Source of the DNA: Lysobacter dokdonensis DS-58
GTDB taxonomy: Bacteria > Pseudomonadota > Gammaproteobacteria > Xanthomonadales > Xanthomonadaceae
DNA length: 64,000 nt
Reading direction: 5' to 3'
Assembly (NCBI RefSeq): GCF_000770795.1
Contig: NZ_JRKJ01000009.1
Location: forward strand, 62,001 to 126,000
Shown: piece by piece, positions 25,985 through 37,836 of the stretch
Layout: every line of letters begins with the position of its first letter
How positions within the stretch are numbered: the stretch's first letter is position 1
Translations under genes and position numbers: made by a program
Notes under the pieces: generated by a model
Told to the model about the DNA's origin: nothing
Database searches by the model: none
The model's input: the letters and a program-made list of their open reading frames with translations, nothing else

Positions 25985-28056
25985 GCGCGATGGAACCGCT
26001 GCTGATCGAGCTGGGCACCGAGGAATTGCCGGTCAAGGCCTTGCCGGGGCTGGCGCAGGCCTTCTTCGACAACGTCATCGACGGGCTTGCGCGCCGCGGC
26101 ATCGCGTTCGACCGCGGCGATGCCAAACCCCTTTATTCGCCGCGTCGCCTGGGCGTCGTGCTGCCGGGCGTGTCGGTCGAACAGGACGAACAACGCAGCG
26201 AAGTTCTGGGCCCGTATCTCAACGTCGCGCTCGATGCCGACGGCCAGGCCACGCGCGCCCTGCAAGGCTTCGCGCAGAAGGCCGGCGTGGAATGGACGGC
26301 GCTGGAACGCACGAGCGACGCCAAGGGCGAGCGCTTCGTGCATCGCGCGGTCAAACCGGGCGCGAAGACGTCCTCGCTGCTGCCGGAGATCGTGCGCGAC
26401 GCCATCGCCGCGATGCCGATCCCCAAGCCGATGCGCTGGGGCGCGCACGAACACGCCTTCGCGCGGCCCGTGCATTGGCTCGTGCTCCTGCTGGGCAGCG
26501 AGGTGGTCGAAGGCGACGTCCTCGGCGTGCGCGCCGGGCGCAATTCGCGCGGCCATCGGTTCCTGCACGACAAGCCGGTGTGGATCAACGCACCGGGCGA
26601 TTACGTGGACGCGCTGCGCGGTGCGAAGGTGCTGGTCGATCCCGACGAGCGCCGGAGCACGATCGTGCGCGAAGTCGAAGCCGCGGCCACGCAGGCCGGC
26701 GGCGTCGCGCGCATCGCCGACGACAACCTCGCGCAGGTGGCGTGCCTGGTCGAATGGCCGAGCGCGGTGCTGGGTGGGTTCGAAGCGCAATTCCTCGCAG
26801 TGCCGCAGGAAGCGCTCATCGCGACGATGGAAGACAACCAGAAATTCTTCCCCGTGCTCGATGCGCAGGGCCGGCTGACGCCGGCGTTCGTGGGGATCGC
26901 CAACATCGTGTCCAAGGATGTCGCCGAAGTCCGCAAGGGCTACGAGCGCGTCATCCGCCCGCGTTTCGCCGATGCGAAGTTCTTCTTCGTCGAAGACATG
27001 AAGCAAGGCCTGGCGTCGATGCGCGCAGGCCTTGCGAACGTGACCTACCAGGCCAAGCTCGGCACGCTCGCCGACAAGGCTGGTCGCGTGGCGCGCCTGG
27101 CAGAAGCCATCGCCCGCGAGTTGTTCCTCGATCCTTCGCTCGCGCAGCGCGCGGCGGAACTGTCGAAGGCCGACCTGCAATCGCGCCTGGTCAACGAATT
27201 CCCGGAATTGCAGGGCATCGCCGGCCGCTACTACGCCGCGGTGGAAAACGAACCCAACGAAGTGGCCGATGCGATCGACGAGGCGTACATGCCGCGTTTC
27301 GCGGGCGACGCCGTCGCGCCTTCGCCGATCGGCCGCGTCCTCGCCATTGCCGAGCGCCTCGACACGCTTGCCGGCGGTTTCGCCGCGGGGTTGAAGCCGA
27401 CCGGCAACAAGGACGCTTTCGCATTGCGCCGCAACGCGCTGGGCCTTGCACGCACGATCATCGAAAGCGGCATCGACCTCGACCTGCCCCGCCTGATCGA
27501 CACCGCGCGCCAGCAACTCGGCCCCATCGGCGCGCAGGCGTCGGGCGACGAGTTGTACGACTTCATCATCGATCGCCTGCGCGCGTACTACGCCGACAAG
27601 GGCGTGCCGCCGCAACAGTTCGAAGCGGTCGCCGCGCTGCGCCCGGTGTCGCTGCTCGATTTCGATCGCCGCCTGCAGGCCATCGGGGCATTCGCGGTGC
27701 TGCCGGAAGCCGAAGCACTGGCCGCCGCCAACAAGCGCATCCGCAACATCCTGAAAAAGGCCGAAGGCGACGTGGCGACTACGGTGGACGCCGCGCGCTT
27801 CACCGACGGCGCCGAACGCGATCTCGGCGAAGCGGTCGATGCCGCGGTCGGCGAAACGGACGCTTCGCTCAAGGCGCGCGATTACGTCGCAGTCCTTGGC
27901 CGGCTCGCCCGCTTGCGTCCGCAGGTGGATGCGTTCTTCGACCAGGTGATGGTGAACGTCGACGACGCCGCCATCAGGAACAACCGCCTGGCCTTGCTCA
28001 AGCGCCTCGCCGATCGCCTCGGCAGTGTCGCGGCCATCGAGCATCTGTCTACATAA
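25981..28056 (+). CDS. glyS: Glycyl-tRNA synthetase, beta subunit
   Basis: The tRNA-binding and B3/B4-like beta subunit, 691 residues. The N-terminus [19 protein letters not shown] and internal [25 protein letters not shown] and GTLADKAGR are family signatures. The C-terminal DALR-like anticodon domain ends with [18 protein letters not shown]. Start ATG 25981 overlaps glyQ by four bases. The next gene, tamA, has its own -10-like element 18 bases after this stop. Confidence 0.98.
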
Positions 28057-28073
28057 CCCATCCCCCGGCCGGG

Positions 28074-28079
28074 TATGCT
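28074..28079 (+). promoter_or_regulatory. -10-like TATGCT of tamA, possible leaderless start
   Basis: TATGCT is seven bases before the ATG at 28087, which would put transcription start at the start codon. It also contains the alternative upstream ATG (28075), arguing against that start. There is no convincing -35. Confidence 0.35.
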
Positions 28080-28086
28080 CGGCCGC

Positions 28087-29871
28087 ATGGTTCCGGTCTC
28101 CCCCCGCCCGGTCTTCCAATGTCTTTGCCTCACCGCGCTCCTCGCGAGCGCGGCGCCGGCGTTCGCCGCGCAGGTCGTCGACGTGCAGGTGCGCGGGCTC
28201 GATCCGGTGATGACCGAGAACGTGAAGCGCTCGCTGTCGCTGGTGGATTCCATCGGCCGCGATGTCTCCGGGCGGCGCATGGCGTATCTCGTGCGCGAAG
28301 CCGAAGCGCAGACGCGCGAGGCGCTCGAACCGTTCGGCTACTACTCGCCGACGATCACCGTCGACCGCACGCGCGTGCCCGATGCGCCCGTCACCGTGAC
28401 CATCACCGTGGCACTGGGCGATCCGGTCCGTGTGCGCAACTTCGATGTCGGCATCGATGGAGAAGGCGCGAGCGACCGGTACCTGAAGGAGGAGATCGTC
28501 GCCTTCAAACCGACGCAGGGCGAAGTGTTCGACCATGCGATCTACGAAGCGTCGAAGGCGCGGGTCACGCGCCGCCTGGCCGAGCGCGGGTATTTCGACG
28601 CCGACTTCAGCACGCGGAAGGTCGAAGTCACGCGCGCCGACCGCGCCGCCGACGTCTCGCTGCGCTGGGACAGCGGCATCCGCTACGACATGGGCACGAT
28701 CACCTTCGTGCAGGCGCCCAGGCGCATCGTCCGCGACGCGCTGCTCGGCAAGCTCGTGTACTGGAACGAAGGCGAGTACTACCACCAGGGCCGCCTGGAC
28801 CGGCTGCGCAAGTCGCTCACCGCGCTCGATTACTTCTCGCGCATCGACATCGAACCGCAGCCGGAGAAGGCGGTCGACGGCCAGGTGCCCGTCGTCGTGA
28901 CGCTCACCCCCGCAAAGCGCGACGTGTACACCGCCGGCGTGAGTTACGGCACCGACAGCGGTGCGGGCGTGCGGTTCGGGCTCGAGCGGCGCTACGTCAA
29001 TGACCGCGGACACAAAGCGCTCGCGCAGCTGGATTACGCGCAGCGCAAGAAGACCGCGACATTGCAGTACCGAGTGCCCGCATTCCTGTGGCTCGATGGG
29101 TGGTACACGGGCAGCCTCCAGCTCGCCGACGAGCAGTCCGAGTTCGCCGACACGCGCCGGCTCGAGCTGGTGGGTAGCCGCAGCGGTGAGATCAACCGCT
29201 TCCTCACCGCCACCGTGTCGCTGCATGCCCTGCGCGAGCGCTGGCGTTTTCCATCGGACAATCCGCTCGATCCCGAAGTGCCGTACCAATACGCATCGCT
29301 CCTGTATCCGGCGCTCACCGCCGAATACGTGGATGCCGACGATCGCCTGTATCCGCGTCGCGCGATCGCCGGCGCGGCGACGATCCGCGGTGGCATCGAG
29401 GGCGTCGGTTCGGATGCGACGTTCCTGCAGTTGCACACCAGCGCGCGGTGGATCCGCGGCCTCGGGCCCGACAATCGCCTGTTGCTGCGCGGCGAGTACG
29501 GCCACACGTTCACCGACGAACTGTTCCAGATTCCCTTGAGCCTGCGCTATTTCGCCGGCGGCGACCGCAGCGTGCGCGGTTACGGCTGGCGCGAGATCGG
29601 CCCGCGCAACGGGGATTACGCGGAAGGCGCCAAGAACGTCGTCACCGGCAGCGTCGAGTTCGAACGGTATTTCACGCGCGACTACGGCGGCGCGGTGTTC
29701 GTCGACTTCGGCGATGCCTACGACGGCAGTACGCCGAACCTGCATTACGGCGTGGGTGTCGGTGCGCGATGGCGTTCGCCGGTCGGCCCGGTGCGCATCG
29801 ACGTGGCGCGGGGTTTGACGGGCGATGAAGCGGGCTGGACCGTGTCGCTCAACATCGGGGCGGACCTGTGA
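28087..29871 (+). CDS. tamA: Translocation and assembly module outer-membrane protein TamA
   Basis: A 594-residue Omp85-family protein. A signal peptide (about residues 1-25, ending SAAPAFA) precedes POTRA-like domains; the C-terminal half is a 16-strand barrel. The Omp85 signature LRYFAGGDRSVRGYGWREIGP lies near residue 485, and the protein ends in a barrel strand (VSLNIGADL). With TamB it exports or inserts some outer-membrane proteins and helps lipid transport. ATG 28087 is preferred to 28075. The stop overlaps the tamB GTG start by four bases. Confidence 0.92.
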   Translation: MVPVSPRPVFQCLCLTALLASAAPAFAAQVVDVQVRGLDPVMTENVKRSLSLVDSIGRDVSGRRMAYLVREAEAQTREALEPFGYYSPTITVDRTRVPDAPVTVTITVALGDPVRVRNFDVGIDGEGASDRYLKEEIVAFKPTQGEVFDHAIYEASKARVTRRLAERGYFDADFSTRKVEVTRADRAADVSLRWDSGIRYDMGTITFVQAPRRIVRDALLGKLVYWNEGEYYHQGRLDRLRKSLTALDYFSRIDIEPQPEKAVDGQVPVVVTLTPAKRDVYTAGVSYGTDSGAGVRFGLERRYVNDRGHKALAQLDYAQRKKTATLQYRVPAFLWLDGWYTGSLQLADEQSEFADTRRLELVGSRSGEINRFLTATVSLHALRERWRFPSDNPLDPEVPYQYASLLYPALTAEYVDADDRLYPRRAIAGAATIRGGIEGVGSDATFLQLHTSARWIRGLGPDNRLLLRGEYGHTFTDELFQIPLSLRYFAGGDRSVRGYGWREIGPRNGDYAEGAKNVVTGSVEFERYFTRDYGGAVFVDFGDAYDGSTPNLHYGVGVGARWRSPVGPVRIDVARGLTGDEAGWTVSLNIGADL

Positions 29872-32800
29872 GGGGCGTGCCGCTCACGCCCGAACAGCGC
29901 GCCGAACGCGCGGCGGCGCGGCGTGCGTTGGCGCGCAAGGTCGCGATCCGCTCGGCGCTGGGCGCGATCGCGTTCGGCGTGCTCGCGTTCGCGTTGCTGT
30001 ATTGGTTGCTGACGACGGTCGGCGGGCGCGACGTGTTGCTCGCGCAGGTCGTCTCGCGTTTGCCGCCGGGCGCGACGCTGACGTGGGACCGCGCCGAAGG
30101 CCCGGTGTCCGGGCCGCTGACGATGCATGGCGTGCGCTTCGATTACGCCTCCGATCCGGCGCAACCGAAAAAACGCATCACCTTCACCGCGAAGACGGTG
30201 CATGTCGACCCGGCGATCCGTCCGTTGCTCGGGCGCACGCTGCGGCTCGATGCGCTCGACGTGCGCGGAGCGACGCTCGATCTGCCCGAAAGCGACGAAC
30301 CGTTCGAGTTCCCGCGCTGGCCCGAATCCCTGCCGGCCATCGAGCCCCCGCTCGCGTTGCAGGCCGACACGATCCGCATCGAGGGCCTGCGCGTCACGCG
30401 CGAAGGCGCGCCGGTGATCGCGATCCGCACCGCCGGTGGCGGGCTGCGCGCATCGCACGGCCTGCTGCATGTGGAACACGTGGCGGTCGACAGCGACCTC
30501 GGCCGCTTCGCGATGCACGGCGACTACGTGCCGCGCGAACGCTACCGCACCGATTTCGTCGCGACCGCGGTGCTTCCCTCCAGGGGCGGACGCACGGCGC
30601 CGCGCTTCGGCATCGTCGCGCGCGGTGACGTGGCGAAACTCGACATCGCGGTCGCCGGCCGCCTGCCCGCGCCCGCGCAGGCAACGCTCTCGCTGCGCGG
30701 CGAACCCGATCCGCGCTGGCACCTGCGCGCGAAGGCGCCGGTGCTCGATCTGTCGTTGCTCGGCGGCGGCGAACCGAGCGACACGCCGCTCGCGGTCGAA
30801 CTGCGCGCGGACGGGCTCGGCGGCGCAGCGACGATCCAGGCCACGGTGCGGCAGGGCGACCTGCGCGCCGTGATCCAACCCTCGAAGATCCGGCTCGACG
30901 ACAAGGTGCTCACCGTCGAACCGCTGATCGTCGACGCGCTCGACGGCCGCACGCGACTGCAGGGTTACGCGGATTTGCGCGACCCGGATCGGCAACGGCT
31001 GCGCTTCGCGATCAACGCGCGCGGGTTGCGCTGGGGCGGCACGCCGGATGCACCGGCGGTCGTCGCCGACGCCGACTTCGGCGTCGCGGGCAAGCCCGAT
31101 GCGTGGGCTGCGAAGGGCGAAGGTCGCTTCCTGCGCGAGGGCCGGCGCGCGACGTTGCGGTTCGACGCGCGCGGCGACACGGTGCATGCGGACCTGCGCT
31201 CGCTGCAGGCGCGCATGCCGAGCGGGACGCTCGATGCGAAGGGCGACGTGCGCTGGTCGCCCGCCCTGGCGTGGCAGCTCGATGCGACGCTCGCGGGATT
31301 CGATCCCGGGTACTTCGTGCCGGCGTTCCCGGGTCGCGTCGAAGGCAAGCTCGCCACGCGCGGCAGCGCGCGCAGCGACGGGCAGGGATTCGATGCGACG
31401 CTGGATGCACCATCGCTGCGCGGCACGCTGCGCGGGCGCGCGCTCGATGCGCGTGCCAAGGTCGCGTTGCACGGCAGTGATGTCGAAGGCGACGTGGCGA
31501 TGGCGCTCGGCGGCAGTCGCGCGTCGGCGAAGGGCCGCGTCGGCGCGACGCTCGCGGTCGACGCGACATTCGAACCGCTGCGACTGGACGATCTGATGCC
31601 CGGCGCGGGCGGCGTGCTGCGCGGCACCGCATCGTTGCGGGGTCCGCGCGAAACGCCGGACATCATGGCCGACCTCACGGGAGAGGGCCTGCATTGGGGC
31701 GATTACCGCGCGGCGTCCCTGCGCGCGAGCGGCAAGCTACCCTGGCGCACCGGCAGCGGCGCATTGCATGTGGAAGCGCGCGATGTCGAAGCCGGGCTCG
31801 CGATCTCGCGCATCGTCGTCGATGCGCGCGGTGCCATGGAACGCCTGTCGCTCGATGCGACAGCCGACACCGCGTACGGTGGCGCGGCGTTGTCGGGCGA
31901 TGCGGTGAAGCGCGGTGCGCAGTGGGGCGGCACGGTGTCGACGTTGCGCCTCGCCCCGATGAAAGGCGCGCCATGGGCGCTCGATCGCGCGACCACGTGG
32001 CGCTGGGACGGCCGCAACGGCGCGTTGTCGAACGCGTGTCTCTCCACGTCCGATGGCGGCGCGTTGTGCGCGAGCGCCGACTGGCCGCGCCACGGGCTCG
32101 ACGTGCGTGCCGACCGCCTGCCGCTCACGCTCGCCACGCCCTGGCTCCCGCCGCGCGACGACGGGCGGCCGTGGCTGCTGCACGGCGATCTGCAACTGAC
32201 CGGGCAATTGCGTCCCGTCGGCGACGCATGGCGCGGCAACGTGCGCGTGACCTCGGCCGAGGGGGGATTGAAGAACAGCGAGCGGTCGCGCCGCGATCTG
32301 ATTTCCTACAACGGACTGCAATTGGAAGCGCAATTCGATCCACGGACGATCTCCGGCACGCTGGGCACGACGTTCAACGACGACGGCCGCGTCGATGCGC
32401 GCATCGCCACCGGTTGGGACGACTACGCGCCGCTTGCCGGCCAGGTGACCTTGCGCACCGATTCCCTGACGTGGATGGAGTTGCTGTCGCCGGACATCGT
32501 CGAGCCCACGGGCCTGATCGAAGGCAATGTCGCGCTCGGCGGCACGCGCGCGCAGCCGACGCTCGGCGGCCAGGCGCACCTTTCGAACTTCCGCACGGAA
32601 GTGCCATCGCTCGCGCTCGAGCTGCACGACGGCGACGTACGGCTGGACGCGTTGCCCGACGGCACGGCCCGCATCGCCGGTGCGATCCGCTCGGGCGAAG
32701 GCACGCTCCGCGTGGACGGTTCGCTGGGCTGGCGCGGCGCCGACACGCCGCTGGTGCTCAACGTCACAGGCGACAAGGTGCTCGCCGCCGATACGCGCGA

Positions 32801-33689
32801 TCTGCACGCGGTGATCGCGCCGAACGTCGTCGTGCGATACGCGGCCACGCAGCCCATCGAAGTGACCGGCACGGTGACGGTGCAGGAAGCGCGCATTGCG
32901 CTCGAAGGGCTCGAAGGCGGCGCGACGACGTCGCCGGATGTCGTCGTGCTCGATCCGGTCGACCCCAAGCGCACCGCGAGCTCGCCGCTCGCGCTCGACC
33001 TCACGCTCGTCCTGCCCGAGGGTTCGGTCGCGCTGGCGGGCTTCGGACTCGACGGCACGCTCGGCGGCCAGTTGCGCGTGCGCCAGCGTCCCGGTCGCGA
33101 AATGATCGGCAACGGCACGCTCGAGGTCGCGGGCACGTACAAGGCCTACGGGCAGAAGTTGTCCGTCTCCCGCGGTGAGCTGATCTGGAGCAATTCGCCG
33201 ATCGTCGATCCGCTGCTCGACGTGCGCGCCGAGCGCGAAGTCGGCGATGTCACCGCCGGTATCCAGGTGCGCGGCCATGCGACGTCGCCGCAGGCCGAAG
33301 TGTGGGCGGACCCTGCGATGGACGAGTCCGAGGCGCTCGCCTATCTCGCACTCGGCCGTCCACTCAGCAGCGCGAGCAGCGAAGAAGGCCGGCAACTCGA
33401 CGCGGCCTCTGCCGCGTTGTCGGCGGGCGGCGGATTGCTGGCTTCGCAACTCGCGACGCGACTTGGGTTCGACGATGCGGGCGTGATGGATTCGCGCGCA
33501 CTCGGCGGCAACGTGTTCGGCGTCGGCAAATATCTTTCGCCGAAGCTGTACGTCGGTTACGGCGTTTCGCTGCTCGGCACCGGGCAGGTCCTCACGCTGA
33601 AGTACCTGCTGCGCAAGGGCTTCGATGTCGAGATCGAGTCGAGCACCATCGAGAACCGCGGATCGTTGAACTGGCGCAAGGAGAAATAG
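29868..33689 (+). CDS. tamB: Translocation and assembly module protein TamB
   Basis: A very large (1273-residue) AsmA-like protein, anchored by one N-terminal helix (about residues 31-54) and spanning the periplasm as a long beta-groove thought to pass lipids between membranes. The C-terminal DUF490 domain is recognisable: ELIWSNSPIVDPLLDVRAER, EALAYLALGRPLS and the end KYLLRKGFDVEIES. Repeated beta-strand patterns with G-x-L-x-G turns fill the middle. The start is GTG at 29868, in GTGA with the tamA stop. It ends just before a terminator shared with the opposing protease gene. Confidence 0.93.
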   Translation: MRGVPLTPEQRAERAAARRALARKVAIRSALGAIAFGVLAFALLYWLLTTVGGRDVLLAQVVSRLPPGATLTWDRAEGPVSGPLTMHGVRFDYASDPAQPKKRITFTAKTVHVDPAIRPLLGRTLRLDALDVRGATLDLPESDEPFEFPRWPESLPAIEPPLALQADTIRIEGLRVTREGAPVIAIRTAGGGLRASHGLLHVEHVAVDSDLGRFAMHGDYVPRERYRTDFVATAVLPSRGGRTAPRFGIVARGDVAKLDIAVAGRLPAPAQATLSLRGEPDPRWHLRAKAPVLDLSLLGGGEPSDTPLAVELRADGLGGAATIQATVRQGDLRAVIQPSKIRLDDKVLTVEPLIVDALDGRTRLQGYADLRDPDRQRLRFAINARGLRWGGTPDAPAVVADADFGVAGKPDAWAAKGEGRFLREGRRATLRFDARGDTVHADLRSLQARMPSGTLDAKGDVRWSPALAWQLDATLAGFDPGYFVPAFPGRVEGKLATRGSARSDGQGFDATLDAPSLRGTLRGRALDARAKVALHGSDVEGDVAMALGGSRASAKGRVGATLAVDATFEPLRLDDLMPGAGGVLRGTASLRGPRETPDIMADLTGEGLHWGDYRAASLRASGKLPWRTGSGALHVEARDVEAGLAISRIVVDARGAMERLSLDATADTAYGGAALSGDAVKRGAQWGGTVSTLRLAPMKGAPWALDRATTWRWDGRNGALSNACLSTSDGGALCASADWPRHGLDVRADRLPLTLATPWLPPRDDGRPWLLHGDLQLTGQLRPVGDAWRGNVRVTSAEGGLKNSERSRRDLISYNGLQLEAQFDPRTISGTLGTTFNDDGRVDARIATGWDDYAPLAGQVTLRTDSLTWMELLSPDIVEPTGLIEGNVALGGTRAQPTLGGQAHLSNFRTEVPSLALELHDGDVRLDALPDGTARIAGAIRSGEGTLRVDGSLGWRGADTPLVLNVTGDKVLAADTRDLHAVIAPNVVVRYAATQPIEVTGTVTVQEARIALEGLEGGATTSPDVVVLDPVDPKRTASSPLALDLTLVLPEGSVALAGFGLDGTLGGQLRVRQRPGREMIGNGTLEVAGTYKAYGQKLSVSRGELIWSNSPIVDPLLDVRAEREVGDVTAGIQVRGHATSPQAEVWADPAMDESEALAYLALGRPLSSASSEEGRQLDAASAALSAGGGLLASQLATRLGFDDAGVMDSRALGGNVFGVGKYLSPKLYVGYGVSLLGTGQVLTLKYLLRKGFDVEIESSTIENRGSLNWRKEK

Positions 33690-33725
33690 GCGCGGTCAAC
33701 GCGGAATCGTACTGCGAAAAAGAAA

Positions 33726-33751
33726 AACCCCGGCCGTTGCCGGCCGGGGTT
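33726..33751 (-). terminator. Terminator between tamB and the M4 protease gene
   Basis: AACCCCGGCC-N6-GGCCGGGGTT, a 10-bp stem. On the minus strand it is followed by a run of T, so it ends protease transcription; from the tamB side it can form the same hairpin. Confidence 0.85.
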
Positions 33752-33799
33752 CAAGCGGTCCCCTTGGGGAAGACCGCGGGAGACATCACGCGCGTTCGA

Positions 33800-36253
<2,454 letters not shown>

Positions 36254-36427
36254 AGCGAAAACGGTTTCGGCTTTCCGGCTACCTGAACGGAAGCTTTCCG
36301 CAACGCGGCAGTACGGCGCGGGTAAGGGCCGCTTTTCATTGGGTTTTTCGTGCATTGCGGCGCAGCAGCGCGGGTTGCGGCTTCACGCGCCGTCCACGGG
36401 CCCGTTTGTGCGGTGCAGCAGGCGAAT

Positions 36428-36473
36428 GCGCAAAAAGTGTCACTGTGGGGTGCAAGTCACACTTTTCTTGCGC
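36428..36473 (-). terminator. Long inverted repeat, probable terminator of the lipoprotein gene
   Basis: Arms GCGCAAAAAGTGT (36428-36440) and ACACTTTTCTTGCGC (36459-36473) pair with one bulge around an 18-base loop that itself can fold. Read on the minus strand it follows the gene at 36489 and ends in a T-rich arm. Confidence 0.5.
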
Positions 36474-36488
36474 GCCGTCGCAGAGGCC

Positions 36489-37790
36489 TCAACCACGCGG
36501 TGCGACCTTCGCGCCGACCAGGCGCGGGCGCCCTTCCACGATGTCGGTCCACACGACGAAGGCCACGCCGTTGCGGACCGCGATCTTCGGGAAGCCCGTG
36601 CCGCGGCCGCGACCGGCGAGCGTCGCAAGCTTCGTCGTCCGGGGTGCGCCGCCGGCGTTCGCGTAACGCGCCAGTTGCACCGTCTGCCCCTTCCCGTCTT
36701 CGCGCAGCCACACCAGCCAAGTCGCGTCCCCGTCCTTCGCGACATCGACCCGCCCCTGCAGGGCGGCGCCGGAATCGACATCGACGGGGGCATCGAAGGT
36801 GTTGCCGCTGTCCTTGCTGCGCGCCAGTCGCAGCACGGGCTTATCGTTCGGCGCGGTGTACCAGGCCACCGCGACCGCAGGGCCCCATGCACCCACCGAC
36901 GGACCATTGAGCGGACAGCCTGTCATCTTCCAGCCATCGGCGTGCACGGGCTTGGGCGCATCCCACTTGCCCACGCGCAGGTGCGTGGCGGAGATGTCTC
37001 GGATCTCCTGGTCGCTGCGGTCGCGATAGACCAGCAGCGGGCCGGTATCGGTCAGCGCGGCGTCGGTGCCGCAGCAGTCGCACGTCGAGGCGTCGATTTC
37101 CGCTTCGCCGCTGCGCTGGAGCGCGCCGTCGAAGCGCGCGCCGCGCACCGTCATTTCGCCGGCGGCGCCTGCATCGTGCTTCGTCGCATCGTGCATGTGC
37201 ATCGCGCCGGCGGTCTTCCGGCCGTCGAGCCACGCCATGCCGATCGCGTCCTGCCCCGCGGGCCACATCGACACGAATCCGTGCTCGGTGCCGGTCGCGT
37301 CGTCGTTCACCGCGACGGGCGGAGCCCAGTGCACGCCGTTGTCGGGCGAGCGCGTCAACATGATGTCCGAGGCGTGCGGCGACTTCCCGTCGGCGGGCGT
37401 CTGCAACCAGTGCGCCCACAGCGCGCGGTCGTCGGTCATCAGGATGTGCGGCGTGTTCGCCCAGTTCGCGGTGAGCGTGCGACCGACGGCGATCGTCTTC
37501 GGCGCCGATTCCCAACTGTCGTCGCCGAGGTACGCGGCGTACTGGAATGCGTTGCGGTCGCCCTGCTTGCGCACCCAGCTCACGAGCAATTGACCTTCGG
37601 GGCCGACGGACAGGTCCGGCTGCGCGGCGCCGTCGGGCACGGGCAGCGCCCATTCGTTGACGATGAGGCCGGAGGCGGCGTCGGCGGCGATGGCCGTGCG
37701 CGGTTGCGCGGCGTCGGGCCCGGGCGAACGCGAACAGGCGGCGAGTGCGCCGAGCAGCGCGAGGGACAGCAGGCGGAGGGTCGTGTTCAT
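36489..37790 (-). CDS. Sialidase-fold (BNR/Asp-box) lipoprotein
   Basis: A 433-residue predicted lipoprotein (LALLGALAAC, lipidated C19). Two Asp-box motifs, SPDNGVHW (about residues 148-155) and SKDSGNTF, indicate a six-bladed beta-propeller of the sialidase/neuraminidase type. A STCDCCGTD cluster is unusual for an exposed loop and could bind a metal or form disulfides. True sialidase catalytic residues are not evident, so a generic propeller binding function is as likely as glycosidase. The ATG at 37790 gives a normal signal sequence. It is in line with the upstream mnmG gene, 46 bases away. Confidence 0.8.
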   Translation of the reverse strand: MNTTLRLLSLALLGALAACSRSPGPDAAQPRTAIAADAASGLIVNEWALPVPDGAAQPDLSVGPEGQLLVSWVRKQGDRNAFQYAAYLGDDSWESAPKTIAVGRTLTANWANTPHILMTDDRALWAHWLQTPADGKSPHASDIMLTRSPDNGVHWAPPVAVNDDATGTEHGFVSMWPAGQDAIGMAWLDGRKTAGAMHMHDATKHDAGAAGEMTVRGARFDGALQRSGEAEIDASTCDCCGTDAALTDTGPLLVYRDRSDQEIRDISATHLRVGKWDAPKPVHADGWKMTGCPLNGPSVGAWGPAVAVAWYTAPNDKPVLRLARSKDSGNTFDAPVDVDSGAALQGRVDVAKDGDATWLVWLREDGKGQTVQLARYANAGGAPRTTKLATLAGRGRGTGFPKIAVRNGVAFVVWTDIVEGRPRLVGAKVAPRG

Positions 37791-37836
37791 GCGCGGAGCG
37801 TACTCCCGCCGCGCACGAGGGCGCGTGTACCGATCG

